Positions 16,821 to 27,000 are shown, numbered from the stretch's first letter. The stretch is DNA of 47,915 nt from an uncultured Thermomicrobiales bacterium (GCA_902806415.1 CADCWN010000312.1:1-47915); one strand, 5' to 3'. A program made the numbers and translations. Notes: generated by a model from the sequence alone, not told the origin.

Positions 16821-17764
16821 ACCTTGTCCCCCGATTCGTAGTAGACCCAGCGGCGGGACGCGTAGATCTGCAGCGCGGACAGGGCGAAGATGATCAGGAA
16901 GAGGATCCAGCCCAGCGCCGTCGCGTAGCCCATCCGCAGGCTCTCGAAGGCCTGGCGGTAGAGATAGAGGACGTAGAAGAGGGTCGCGTTGGCCGGGCCG
17001 CCCTCGGTGATGACCTTGGCCAGGGTGAAGACCTTGAACGAGCCGATGACGCTGACCATCACGTTGAAGAAGATCGCCGGTGAGATCAGCGGGAGGAGCA
17101 CGTTCCGGAAGCGCTGCCAGCGGCCCGCCCCGTCGATCATCGCCGCCTCGGTGAGCTCGACCGGGACGTTCTGCAGGGCGGCTAGGTAGATCAGCATCGG
17201 CACGCCGACATCCCAGGTGCTGATCGCGATCAGCGCGGGCATCGTCCACGTCTCGCTGAAGAGCCAGTTCGGCCCGGTGATGCCGAAGAGCCGGAGGGCG
17301 GCGTTGATGAGGCCGGTGTTGCCGTTGAACATCAGCGAGAAGACCAGCGCGGTCGCCACCCCGCTCGTGACCGTGGGCAGATAGAAGAGGGTGCGGAAGA
17401 GGACGAAGCCCCGCAACTTCTGGTTGAGCAATTGCGCCAGGGCGAGGGCCACGACGTTGACGCCGACGACATGGAAGACGGCGTAGTAGACCGTGTTCTT
17501 CAGCGTGAGCCGGAACAGCGGATCGGCCGTGAGGATACGCCGGTAGTTGTCCAGGCCCACCCAATTCGGCGCGCCGAGGACGCGCCAGTCGGTGAAGGAG
17601 AGGTAGAGCGAGGCGATGAACGGGCCGAGGGTGAAGACGAGCAGGCCGATGAGCCAGGGCAGGATGAAGAGATACCCCGGCAGATTGCGCCGGAAGCGCC
17701 GGGCGAGGCTCTGCCGGCGCACCCCCGCCGGCGCCCCGATCAGGGTCGTCGCGCGCGTTACCAT
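16817..17764 (-). CDS. ABC transporter permease, carbohydrate type (MalF/UgpA-like)
   Basis: A 315-residue membrane protein. A basic N-terminus (RRQSLARRFRRNLPG) precedes FILPWLIGLLVFTLGPFIASLYLSF, the typical first helix of this group, where 'P-x-x-x-x-x-x-F-x-x-x-P' is common. About six transmembrane helices follow. The EAA loop is EAAMIDGAGRWQRFRNVLLP. It stands between the solute-binding protein gene (stop 17852, 87 bases upstream) and the partner permease, which it overlaps. Confidence 0.93.
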   Translation of the reverse strand: MVTRATTLIGAPAGVRRQSLARRFRRNLPGYLFILPWLIGLLVFTLGPFIASLYLSFTDWRVLGAPNWVGLDNYRRILTADPLFRLTLKNTVYYAVFHVVGVNVVALALAQLLNQKLRGFVLFRTLFYLPTVTSGVATALVFSLMFNGNTGLINAALRLFGITGPNWLFSETWTMPALIAISTWDVGVPMLIYLAALQNVPVELTEAAMIDGAGRWQRFRNVLLPLISPAIFFNVMVSVIGSFKVFTLAKVITEGGPANATLFYVLYLYRQAFESLRMGYATALGWILFLIIFALSALQIYASRRWVYYESGDKV

Positions 17765-17851
17765 GGCGATCCCCCTCGCGCGTCGCCCGTGCCGCGCGCC
17801 ATCGCCCCTCGCGGGCGGGGGCGCGGCGCGCGGGCGACGCGGCCTACCGGC

Positions 17852-19420
17852 CTACTGGCCGACGTACGACGGGACGCAGCTACCGAACTTCACGTTCTTG
17901 TTCATCTCGTCCTGCAACGCCTTGGCGTCGGCCGGCTGCTTGGAGCCGAGGACGAGCTGCTCCGCGAACGCGTTCATCGCCTGCTGCGCCTCCAGCCCGT
18001 CGCCGTGGTAGAAGGAGGTGCGGTAGGGGCCGGCGAGGACGCCCGGGAAGACCGCCATATGCTTCGGCGGCGCTTCGAGGTAGGCCGGGCTGCCGGCGGA
18101 CGCCTTGAGGGCGGGCAGCAGCAGCTTGTTCTTGGCGAGGATGTCCTGGGTCGTCGGGCCGGCGAGGTGCTTGACGAAGGCGTAGGCCTCGTCGGGGTTC
18201 TTCGCCTTCGCCGAGACGGCGTTCGGGTCGCCGTCGGAGTGCCCGACAGGGGCGACGTCTTTCGTCTTCCTGATCGGCGGCGCGATGTCCCACTCGAAAT
18301 CCTTGACGTTCTGGGCGAGGAAGGTGAGCTGGCCGGTGCTGTCCTCGTACATCCCGACCAGCTTGGCGGCGAACGCGGAGGTGATCCCCTCGGTCACCAG
18401 CGACTTGCTCTGGTCCGGCGGGAGGATGATCTTGTCCTTCGTGTACCAATCGCGGATCATCGTCAGCGCGGCGATCGACGCGTCGGAGCCGAGGCTGTAT
18501 TTCGGCGGGTTCGCCTTGAAGTCGGTCGGCGCGCCGCCCGCGGTGCGGATGATCGGGTCCCAGTTGTACTCGACGGTCGCCCCGAGTTGGGCGCCCCAGC
18601 GCCTGCCGTTGCCGCCCTGCGTGACCTTCAGCGCGATCTCGCGGAAGTCGTCGAAGGTCCACTGGCCGTTCAGGTCGTCCCAGGGGTCCTTCGCGCCGAC
18701 CTCCTTGAGCATCGTCTTGTTGTAGTACCAGGCGTGCGGCGAGAGGACGAACGGCAGCATCATCGTCTTGCCGCAGTACTGCTCGATGCCGATCAGCCCG
18801 TAGTCCTTGTTGAGGTCGATCTTATCGGCCTTGGCGCGCTCGGTGAGGTCGAGGATCAGCCCCGCATCGTAGTACTTGACCGCGTTCCAGATGTCAGCGA
18901 TGAAGACATCCGGCGCCGTGCCTGCGGCCATCGTCGTCGCCAGGCTGGTCCGGTAGTCGGCCCCGGGGATCGATTCGACCGTCACCTTGACGCCCGTCTG
19001 CTGGGTGAATTGGTCGATCGACTGCTTGAGGATGTCAGTGCGGTATTGCGCCCAGAAGGTCTGGTAGCGCAGCGTGACGTCCTTCTTGAGGGTCGGCGGG
19101 AAGCCGTAGTTCCCGGTCGGCTGGCTGACTGCCGCCGACGCGGTGCCCGCCGGGGTGCCCGCGCCACCGGCGGTCGTCGCCCGCGCGGTCGCGCCCGTGG
19201 CGACGGTCGCCCCACCTGGGGCGGCGGCGGGGGCGGCGGAGGCCGCCGTCGAGGGCGCGGCGGAAGGGCGCGGCGATGGCGGCGCGGGGGTCGGGGTGCT
19301 GGTATCCACGCCGCCGCCGCAGGCGGCGAGGAGGGCGGCGGTTTCCGCGCCACCCGTCAACGCCAGGAAACGTCGTCGACCGAACAGGGGCCGCCCCGAG
19401 CGTGCTGGGGTGTGATCCAT
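17852..19420 (-). CDS. Extracellular solute-binding lipoprotein (family 1, sugar type)
   Basis: A 522-residue substrate-capture protein of the ABC importer. The N-terminus has a twin-arginine-like signal (FGRRRFLALTGG) ending in the lipobox LLAACGGG, so it is exported and anchored by lipid. A Thr/Pro/Ala-rich linker of about 75 residues follows before the folded domain (from about YGFPPTLKKDVTLRYQTFWAQY). TAPDVFIADIWNAVKYYDAGL is the conserved hinge-side block of family 1 solute-binding proteins. The ATG at 19420 has GGAGGG upstream. It is the first gene of the operon, about 120 bases after a near-consensus promoter. Confidence 0.93.
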   Translation of the reverse strand: MDHTPARSGRPLFGRRRFLALTGGAETAALLAACGGGVDTSTPTPAPPSPRPSAAPSTAASAAPAAAPGGATVATGATARATTAGGAGTPAGTASAAVSQPTGNYGFPPTLKKDVTLRYQTFWAQYRTDILKQSIDQFTQQTGVKVTVESIPGADYRTSLATTMAAGTAPDVFIADIWNAVKYYDAGLILDLTERAKADKIDLNKDYGLIGIEQYCGKTMMLPFVLSPHAWYYNKTMLKEVGAKDPWDDLNGQWTFDDFREIALKVTQGGNGRRWGAQLGATVEYNWDPIIRTAGGAPTDFKANPPKYSLGSDASIAALTMIRDWYTKDKIILPPDQSKSLVTEGITSAFAAKLVGMYEDSTGQLTFLAQNVKDFEWDIAPPIRKTKDVAPVGHSDGDPNAVSAKAKNPDEAYAFVKHLAGPTTQDILAKNKLLLPALKASAGSPAYLEAPPKHMAVFPGVLAGPYRTSFYHGDGLEAQQAMNAFAEQLVLGSKQPADAKALQDEMNKNVKFGSCVPSYVGQ

Positions 19421-19549
19421 AGCGCTCCCTCCAAGCATTCCGCCGCCCCTGGTGGGGCAACTCGTCCACAGGTGCACCGCCACGCGCGTGGCAGTCATCC
19501 ACCGATGGTTCACCGCAGGAAATATTCGGCTCGGTCAGCCATTGCGCAC

Positions 19550-19578
19550 ATATTACACGAGCCTTGCGATAATGTCAA
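19550..19578 (-). promoter_or_regulatory. Near-consensus promoter of the ABC/isomerase/amidohydrolase operon
   Basis: On the minus strand TTGACA (19573-19578) is followed after exactly 17 bases by TAATAT (19550-19555). This is the best sigma-A-type promoter in the window. It gives a leader of about 120 bases before the solute-binding protein ATG, enough to hold an IclR-type operator. Confidence 0.8.
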
Positions 19579-19903
19579 CAGACGTTTGAGCATATAGTTG
19601 GTATGACTCCTTATCAAACAGCTATCGCACGATGAGCGGATCGAGTTAAGGGTTGTGTTGGGAGTAGGCCGAGGCAGGTTACGAGTCGGACGATTTTGTC
19701 AGGGTGTGCCATGGCAGATGAGGCAGCATAGGTAACGAGTGGCCGGCGCCGAGCCCGAGTCGTTGCTACTGGGTCGGGTAGCGCAGTTGTGAGCGCGTGT
19801 CTTGGCTCAACATCTATCCGAGATTGCCCTATCGCTCGTGGGCAGCTTCCCGCTACCGATTGCCGCTTCGTCCACGCCCGGCGCTGTCAGCGGTTACTCG
19901 GTT
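19579..19903. other. Gene-free spacer between MFS gene end and operon promoter
   Basis: About 325 bases of lower GC than the rest. No ORF, terminator or repeat stands out. It contains the region upstream of the strong promoter, so regulator sites may lie here. Confidence 0.35.
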
Positions 19904-21139
19904 TCAGGCGCGTGTCGGCCGTTCGCTTCCCTGCGCGCGTTCAGACCACGCCGACCCCACCGCGATGACGACCAGCCCGGCCAGGAGCAGCCAGCCGGTG
20001 GCGAGGAAGACGGACGGTAATCCGGCGCTGCCCGCCAGTACGCCCAGACCAGCCGGGGCCGCGACGCCGCCGATGCTCGACGCCATCCCGTAGAGGCCGA
20101 CCGCCGTGCCGCGATTCTCGGCGGTCGTCGCGTCGGCGATGTACGACTGGCCCGCGACTAGATAAGCCCCGTACGCCAGCCCTTCGCAGGCGAGCAGGGC
20201 GGCCAGCGCCCACGGCGCGGTGCTGAAGGCCAGCCCGAAGATCACGGCCGTCTCGATACTCAGCGCCGCGAGGAGGACCGCGCGCGTGCCGAACGCGCGG
20301 GCGATCATTCCGTTCGGCAGGCGACCGAGTGCCGAGACGAACGAGCGCAGCGCGAAGAGCGAGCCGAGGGTCGCCGCCGACAGCCCCAGGGCGGTGCCGT
20401 AGAGCGGGAAGAAGGTCGAGATCGCCCCGGCGAATGTCCAGTTAATCAGCAGGTTGCCGAGGCAGACCAGCGCCAGGTCGGCCCGGCGGAGGGTGCCGAT
20501 GATCGCCAGTAGGCCCCGCCCGCCCGCGCGGCGCTCCGCGTGGCCCGCCGGGGTGCGGACGGTGCGCGCCGCCAGCGCCAGCCCCAGCACGGCCACGACC
20601 ACGCCGACGAGGTAGGCGGCCGGGATCCCCGCCCGCGCGGCGATCTGCCCGCCGAGCAGCGGCCCGATGGTGAAGCCGAGGCCCATCGCCGTGGCGTAGA
20701 GGCCGAACGCGAACGCTCGCGCGCCCGGTGCGGTGATGTCGCCGAGATGCGCCGCGCCGATCTGGAAGGTCGCGACCGCCGCCAGGCCGAAGCAGATCCG
20801 CCCCAGGATCAGCAGCGGTAACCCGCGCGCCCCGGCGAAGCAGAGCAGCCCCAGCGCGAAGAGGGCCATCCCGCCGACGAGCAGCGTCGGGCGACCGATC
20901 CGGTCGGAGAGGATGCCGAGTGGCACCGACACGATCAGCTGCACGATCCCGGTCAGCGCATTCAGCGCGCCGAGCGCGCCGAGCCCAATCCCCAGGTTCG
21001 TCGCGTGGAGCGAGAAGGTCGGGATGACGATCCCGGCGACGATGTCGGCCAAGACAATCACTAGGCAGAGCGCCCCCACATCCGCCGGGATGCGCCACCC
21101 GCCCGCGCCGCGCCGCGCCGCGCCAACCACCCTTGCCAC
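19904..21139 (-). CDS. Major facilitator superfamily transporter
   Basis: A 411-residue, roughly 12-helix inner-membrane transporter. The MFS loop 2-3 motif is present as SVPLGILSDRIGRPTLLVGG, with the typical 'G-x-L-x-D-R-x-G-R' core. A long central loop (RTVRTPAGHAERRAGGRG) separates the two six-helix halves. I prefer GTG 21139, which has GGAGGGGTGGGGG upstream. The open frame reaches 21229, but a possible -10 box (TATACT, 21191-21196) lies inside that extension; ATG 21172 is another choice. The substrate is unknown; drug or metabolite export is common in this subgroup. Confidence 0.88.
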   Translation of the reverse strand: MARVVGAARRGAGGWRIPADVGALCLVIVLADIVAGIVIPTFSLHATNLGIGLGALGALNALTGIVQLIVSVPLGILSDRIGRPTLLVGGMALFALGLLCFAGARGLPLLILGRICFGLAAVATFQIGAAHLGDITAPGARAFAFGLYATAMGLGFTIGPLLGGQIAARAGIPAAYLVGVVVAVLGLALAARTVRTPAGHAERRAGGRGLLAIIGTLRRADLALVCLGNLLINWTFAGAISTFFPLYGTALGLSAATLGSLFALRSFVSALGRLPNGMIARAFGTRAVLLAALSIETAVIFGLAFSTAPWALAALLACEGLAYGAYLVAGQSYIADATTAENRGTAVGLYGMASSIGGVAAPAGLGVLAGSAGLPSVFLATGWLLLAGLVVIAVGSAWSERAQGSERPTRA

Positions 21140-21190
21140 CGCTCGCCCCCACCCCTCCGCCCACGCAATCATCCACAATCGGTGCGCAGC

Positions 21191-21196
21191 AGTATA
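21191..21196 (-). promoter_or_regulatory. Possible -10 box (TATACT) for the MFS gene
   Basis: A TATACT hexamer on the minus strand about 52 bases upstream of the preferred start. No convincing -35 box. Confidence 0.25.
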
Positions 21197-21342
21197 GGCG
21201 ATCACACCTGCCAGCCATGCGAGGGGCAAGGCTTACGCGCGGCGTGGTTTCACCTATCCGCTGTGCATCAGCCCTGCCGCGAGGGGTCGCCTCATGTCCC
21301 TTCAGGAGAGGGTCACCGGGGCGGCGGGGAGGGGTGATAGCG

Positions 21343-22005
21343 TCAGTAGAGCCGCTTGGCGTAGCTCTCGGCCAATGACGCCTCCATCTCCTCGACCGTC
21401 ACCCCCGCCAGCGCCGCATGGTCGATGAACATCCTGGCGCGCGAGGTCAGCGCCGCGCGGTCCGGCCACCCTTCTGGCTCCCAGAGGTGCGAGCGCTTCA
21501 GCGACTTCGCGCAGTGGATGAACGCCTCCTCCACCTCGACCGCGATCGCCAGCGCCGGGATTTTGCCCTTCGCTTCCAGGGTCGCCAACAGGTCGGTGTC
21601 GCGCACGATCCGGGCGCGGCCATTGACCCGCAGCGTCTCCTCGATACCGGGGATCATGAAGAGGAGCCCGACCGCGCCATGCGCGATAATGTTCCGCAGC
21701 GAGTCGAACCGCTTGTTGCCCGGTCGATCGGGGATGATCAGCGTCCGCTCGTCGAGGGCGAGCACGAAGCCTGGTCCGTCACCGCGCGGTGACACGTCGC
21801 ATTTCCCTTGGGCATCAGTCGTACCGAGCAGCATGAACGGCGACAGGGCGATGAAGGCGCGGCAATGCTCGTCCAGCCGCGCCTGCTGCTTCTTGGTCGC
21901 CAACTCACTCGGATGGCCCAGGAGTGCCCGCAACTCCTCCTCGGTCTCCACAACCTCTGTGAACCGCCGCGTCGGTGCCTCGACCATCATGCCCTCACTT
22001 TCCAT
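21343..22005 (-). CDS. PPOX-type FMN-dependent flavoprotein (MSMEG_1061-like)
   Basis: A 220-residue protein of the pyridoxamine-5'-phosphate-oxidase-like split-barrel fold. Characteristic blocks are FIALSPFMLLGTTDAQGKCD, VSPRGDGPGFV and LIIPDRPGNKRFDSLRNI, where FMN is expected to bind. The C-terminal segment AFIHCAKSLKRSHLWEP is also conserved in this subgroup, as I remember it. The reaction is not established for most members. Alternative starts MM at 21990/21987 have GTGAGGG upstream and may be the true start. It is not in an operon. Confidence 0.85.
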   Translation of the reverse strand: MESEGMMVEAPTRRFTEVVETEEELRALLGHPSELATKKQQARLDEHCRAFIALSPFMLLGTTDAQGKCDVSPRGDGPGFVLALDERTLIIPDRPGNKRFDSLRNIIAHGAVGLLFMIPGIEETLRVNGRARIVRDTDLLATLEAKGKIPALAIAVEVEEAFIHCAKSLKRSHLWEPEGWPDRAALTSRARMFIDHAALAGVTVEEMEASLAESYAKRLY

Positions 22006-22296
22006 TTCGTCTGCGCCCAGCTATGCGGGCATTGTACGGCATGGCCCCGATGCAGCTCGCCATCGGCGACCCAGCGCGCGGGCACCGACGTGCACTCGCG
22101 GTCGCGGACCCTTCCGGGCAGCGGTCCACCCCCCCTCCATATGGTCAGGCTACCGCCATTGGAGAAGTCGGCCGCCGCGTGGCTCGGCGAGTGGGGTGCA
22201 GTCCGGACAAGAATGATCGCCCGCCGATTTTGGGATGTGCGTGTTAGGATAGGTTCGTGCAGGGTGACATGCCGTTCAGAGACAATGGGGGTAGCA

Positions 22297-22659
22297 ATGA
22301 AAGTTACGCGCGTTGCCGATGTACCCGGGCAGGCCGGCACCACCTTTACCGGCCCGGTCGAGATGCGTCGCCTGATCGACTTCCAGCGCAGCGACGGCAC
22401 GAGCGTTTCCCTGGTGCGCTTCGAGGACGGCGCGCGCACGAATTGGCATACCCACCCGGGCGAGCAGATCCTGATCGTCGTCGAGGGGGAGGGCCGCGTC
22501 GGCACCGCGACCGAAGAGTTCGCGATCGGCCCCGGCGACGTTGTCTACTGCGCGCCGAATGAGCGGCACTGGCACGGCGCCCAGCCCGGTAAGCAGATGG
22601 CGCACTTCAGCATCACCACGCTCGGCGCGCCGACCTGGTTCGACGCCCCGGAAGAATAG
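22297..22659 (+). CDS. Cupin-domain protein
   Basis: A 120-residue single-domain cupin. Cupin motif 1 is visible as WHTHPGEQILIVVEGEGRVG, with His residues and the following Glu as probable metal ligands, and motif 2 as VVYCAPNERHWHGA. The fold binds a metal and can be an enzyme or a sensor. ATG 22297 has GGGGGT upstream. It has no operon partner; ispH starts 170 bases later. Confidence 0.88.
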   Translation: MKVTRVADVPGQAGTTFTGPVEMRRLIDFQRSDGTSVSLVRFEDGARTNWHTHPGEQILIVVEGEGRVGTATEEFAIGPGDVVYCAPNERHWHGAQPGKQMAHFSITTLGAPTWFDAPEE

Positions 22660-22756
22660 GTTCTCGCCGTCCGACTGGGGCAAGACAGGTCGTCGGACGC
22701 CGCCGCGCGTCGCCGTGCGCGGCCAGCCAGCGGTAGCCCGGCGCTGCGCGCTCGCG

Positions 22757-22762
22757 TATACT
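22757..22762 (+). promoter_or_regulatory. Possible -10 box (TATACT) for ispH
   Basis: TATACT lies about 69 bases upstream of the ispH ATG. The -35 region is not recognisable. Confidence 0.3.
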
Positions 22763-22830
22763 TATTTCAGAACATTGCGAAAGATCGCCAGCGTGAGCGC
22801 GATTCGCCAGGCCGGGAGTGAGACGTAATC

Positions 22831-23778
22831 ATGGGCCGCTTCGAGATCATCTTCGCCGACGAAATGGGCTTCTGCTTCGGTGTGCGCCGCGCGCTGGAGA
22901 TCATCCACGCCGCCGCCGATGGCGGTGCGCGCGTCGCCTCGCTCGGTGACATCATCCACAACCCACAAGAAGTGCAAAAACTGCGAACCAAAGGGGTGGA
23001 TGTCCTCAGCGAATTGGATGAGGCGGTCGAGCGCAAAGAACTCGGTCGGCTGAATACGCTGGCGATCACCGCGCACGGTGCCGCGCCGCACGTCGCCGGT
23101 GGCGCGCGCGCCGCTGGCTTGCAGGTCATCGACACGACCTGCCCGCTTGTCACCCTCGTCCACGATCAGGCGGCGAAGCTGCGCGATCAGGGTTATTACA
23201 TCATCGTCTTCGGCGATCGCAAGCACCCGGAGGTGCGCGGGATCTTGGGCCACTCCGGCGAGAATGCGGTCGCCGTGACCCGCTTCGAGGATCTGCCGTG
23301 GCAGGTGCGGCGCGATGATTTCGCCGCGCCGCGCACCGCCAAGCCGCCGAAGAAGGTGGCGATCCTCTCGCAGACGACGATGGATATCCACGCCTTCACC
23401 GCGTTCGTCAATCGCGTCAACGAGATCGCCCTGCCGATCGGCGGCGAGGTCTTCGTCCACAACACGATCTGCAAGCCGACGAGCGATCGCCAGCTCGCCG
23501 TCCGCTCCCTGGCGAAAGACGCCGATCTGATCGTCGTCATCGGTGGGAAGAAGAGCGCCAATACCCGGCATCTCGCCGAGATCAGCGGCGAACTTGGCGT
23601 CCGCAACCACCATATCCAGGGTGTCGAGGATCTCGACCCGGCCTGGTTCGGCCCTGAGGTCAAGACGGTCGGCGTCACCGCCGGTGCCTCCACCCCCGAC
23701 GACGTGATCGCTGCCGTCGCCGACCGGCTCCGCGCCCTCAGCGAGCAGCCCGCGCCAGAGCCGGCCCCGGTCGGATAA
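22831..23778 (+). CDS. ispH: 4-hydroxy-3-methylbut-2-enyl diphosphate reductase
   Basis: The last enzyme of the MEP isoprenoid pathway, a [4Fe-4S] reductase that makes IPP and DMAPP. The 315-residue protein has the three conserved cysteines: Cys15 in MGFCFGVRRA, Cys104 in DTTCPLVT and Cys214 in NTICKPTSDRQ. HGAAPHV and the TAGASTPDDVI block (VTAGASTP) are also family signatures. ATG 22831 gives a normal N-terminus. It is monocistronic, with a strong terminator 38 bases after the stop. Confidence 0.96.
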   Translation: MGRFEIIFADEMGFCFGVRRALEIIHAAADGGARVASLGDIIHNPQEVQKLRTKGVDVLSELDEAVERKELGRLNTLAITAHGAAPHVAGGARAAGLQVIDTTCPLVTLVHDQAAKLRDQGYYIIVFGDRKHPEVRGILGHSGENAVAVTRFEDLPWQVRRDDFAAPRTAKPPKKVAILSQTTMDIHAFTAFVNRVNEIALPIGGEVFVHNTICKPTSDRQLAVRSLAKDADLIVVIGGKKSANTRHLAEISGELGVRNHHIQGVEDLDPAWFGPEVKTVGVTAGASTPDDVIAAVADRLRALSEQPAPEPAPVG

Positions 23779-23816
23779 GCCGGTCAGTACCCTTCCTGCA
23801 CGAGAACAATCCGTTT

Positions 23817-23848
23817 ACGGGGATGGCCCAATAGGCCATCCCCGTTTT
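23817..23848 (+). terminator. Intrinsic terminator of ispH
   Basis: A 12-bp perfect stem (ACGGGGATGGCC at 23817-23828, partner 23834-23845) with a five-base loop, followed by TTT. This is the best terminator in the window. Confidence 0.85.
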
Positions 23849-24078
23849 GGTGCGACCTGCGGGCGAATCGTTCCGTTGCGCCCTGGTATCCCTTAACCTA
23901 TGAGTGTCACTTGTGCTCCCCAATCGGGCTTGCTATGATGCGTTTCGGTAAGTACACAGCACGCTGGGCATATCCGGTGACGGTGGGGGTCGTCGCGTGG
24001 TCGTGAGCTTTCTGCGCGAACTTTTCCTGGTGTCATGCGTGCATAGCGATCGTGTTTGCATGGAAGGGGAGGGCGAGG

Positions 24079-27000
24079 ATGAGGCTGCGCGGGCCTGGTA
24101 TGTTCGTGTACTTCGTTGCGATCCTGCTGGGGGGTACCGTTGTGGCGCTCACCATGGCAAGTACGATCGGAGCAACACCCGCCTCTGTGCCACGGCAATC
24201 AGCATCGTCAATCATGGCAGCGCGGGGAGTTTTCTCCCCCCCCTGTTCTCGATTTTGGTCAAGTGCCGCTCTACAGCACCGTCAGCTTGCCGCTCTCATT
24301 CCAGAATACCAGTGGCGACAATTTGACCATTACTCACGTCTTCGGTCCCGATCGCGATAACTATCCCAGTTCACAAGGTTTCCATGTGGAAAGCCGCTCT
24401 GAGTGCGCGGGCCATACTTTTGGGAAAGATGATCCGCCTTGCGTTATGACGATCTTGTTCACCGCATTCACTACCGAACCAGCAACTCAGACGGTCACCG
24501 TTCACGAGAATTGGCCAACTGGAGAGGCTTTCACCGTCGAGTTGCGCGCCAATAGCGCTCCCTCCCCAACGCTCACCGTCGCGGGCGCGAGCGGCCCCTA
24601 TCGGGGCGCTGCCGATCTTTCCGCCACGTTGGGAGGCTGCGCGGATGTGGCCGATCGCCCGATCACCTTCACCCTCGCCACCGCCGGGGGGAGTCGCGAC
24701 ATCGGCGCGACGACCGATGACGCGGGCGTGGCCACCGTGAGCGCCGCCGAGTTGACTACGGACGGCGGCGCGATCCCGGTCGGGACGTATGGGCCGACCG
24801 GCTCATGGGGCGTGCTCGCCTCATTCGCTGGCGCGGACGGCTGCGCCGCAGTCGCCGGCGCAGCGGCGCTGACTGTGACGCCGCGCACCCCGACGATCAC
24901 CTTCACCGCGCCGACGGCCAAGACGTATGGCGACGCGCCGTTCGCGCTCGGTGTCAGCAGCAGCGCTGGCGATGATCTGGGCGCGCCCGCGCTCACGCTC
25001 ACCTACGCTCCGGCGACGGTCTGCGATGCCGATCCGAACGCGGCGGCGAGTGCGCGGATCGTTGGCGCGGGGCGCTGCACGATCACCGCTAGTCAGTCGG
25101 CGGGCGCGAATGCGAACTATGCCGATGCGACGGCGGTGGCCCACACGTTCGATATCACTAAAGCTACCCCGGTGATCGCTTGGGAACTCCCCGCCGCGAT
25201 CACCTATGGTGCGGCGCTGAGCGCCGCACAGTTGGGCGCGAGTGCCGGTTTCGGCGGCGTGCCACTGGCCGGTTCCTATCGCTATTCCATCGGCATGAGC
25301 ACGGTGAGCGTCGGTACCGTGCTCCCCGCCGGGGGCTATCAGCTCGGCGTCACGTTCACGCCGACCGACGGCGACAATTACGCCAGCGCGACGGGGGAGG
25401 TCGCGCTGACGGTGGACAAGGCTCCGCTGGCGGTCACCGCTAAGGAAACGAAAAAGGTCTATGGCGTGGCGCTCCCCACCTTCGAGGTGACGTACGGACT
25501 ATTCGTCAACGGCGACACCGTGCAGACGGGCTCGGCGGGAGCCCCACGTTCGCGACCCTTGCGACGGCCAGCAGCCCCGTCGGTCGCCATGACGTGACAC
25601 CCGGCGGGCTTACCGCGACCAACTATCGGCTCGATTTCGTGTCCGGCAGCCTCATCGTCGAGCCCGCCCCGCTGACGATCACCGCCGAGGATCAGTCGCG
25701 TCGTTACGGTGCCGCCGAGCCGCAATTTACGGTGACCTATGGCCCGTTTGTCCTGGGCGAGGGCTCGGGCGTGCTCGGCGGTAGCCTCGCCTGCGCGACC
25801 GAAGCGAGCTCGACGAGTTCGCCGGGACAGTATCGGATCGACTGCGCGGGGCTGCTATCGGCGAACTATGTCATCGAATTCCGGCCTGGTACGCTGACGA
25901 TCGAGAAGGCCGATCAGACGATCACCTTCGTGCAGCCGCTCGACATGACCCTCACCGCGCCGCCGGTCGCGCTCAGCGCCTCCGCCAACTCCGGGCTGAC
26001 GGTGAGCTTCGCCACCGCCCCCGAGGCACCCTGCACCGTCAGCGGCGCGATCGTAACCCCTCAAGCACCCGGCCTCTGTACGATCGTCGCCTCGCAGCCG
26101 GGCGACCCGAATCACCACGCCGCGCCCGATCTGCCGCGCTCATTCACGATCACCGCCGCACCGGAGCCGACGCCCGGCCCCTCACCGAGCACGTCACCCT
26201 CGCCGACGCCCTCGCCGATCGCATCGCCATCTCCGACTCCCCTCCCAGGCATATCCCCGTCCCCGATCCCCTCGCCCTCACCAATGCCGTTGGTCAGCCC
26301 CCTGCCGAGCCCCGCCACCTATCTGCTGACCCTGACGACGACCGGCGCTGGAACGGCGACGCCCGCCCTGCCTGGTCCGCAGTACCCGGCGGGGATGCGC
26401 GTGGCGATCGTCGCGGGCCCGGTGACGGACGCGCTCTTCCTCGGTTGGACGGTCGATGGCGAGTTCCAGGGTTGGCACTCGCATCTGACGGTGGAGATGC
26501 GGGGCGATCGCCAGGTCCGTGCCGAGTTCGCCCCCCGCGCCACCTTCTGCGACAGCGCCAGCCAGCCCGCCGCCGCCGAGGCGCTCGCCCAACTCGCGGC
26601 GCGCGGGATCATCCGTGGCTATGGCGATGGCTGTTTCGGCCCCAATGACCCGATCCTGCGCGCGCAGTTGGCCGGGATGATCGTGCGCGCGCAAGGCTGG
26701 GAGTCTGCGGCGAGCGGCCCCGCGTCGTTCGCCGACCAGGGCGGCGTCGATGGCGAACTCTGGCGCGCGGTCGGCTACCTGGCGTCGCGCGGAGTCGCAC
26801 GCGGCTACGAAGATGGCACCTATCGCCCCCTCGACCCGGTGCTGCACATCCAGGCACTCAGCTTCGTCACCCGCAGCATGGTCGCGCAGGGCTACTGGCA
26901 ACTCCAGCCGGACAACCCGACACTCGCCCCGGAGATCGCCGACCTTTCCGGCCATCGGCGGGACTACGCCACTTACATCCACTATGTGGGTGGCGTGCCG

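Noticed and set aside
17432-19597. 721-codon plus-strand ORF over the permease and solute-binding protein genes
   Set aside because: Antisense shadow of two certain genes; no domain or ribosome binding site.
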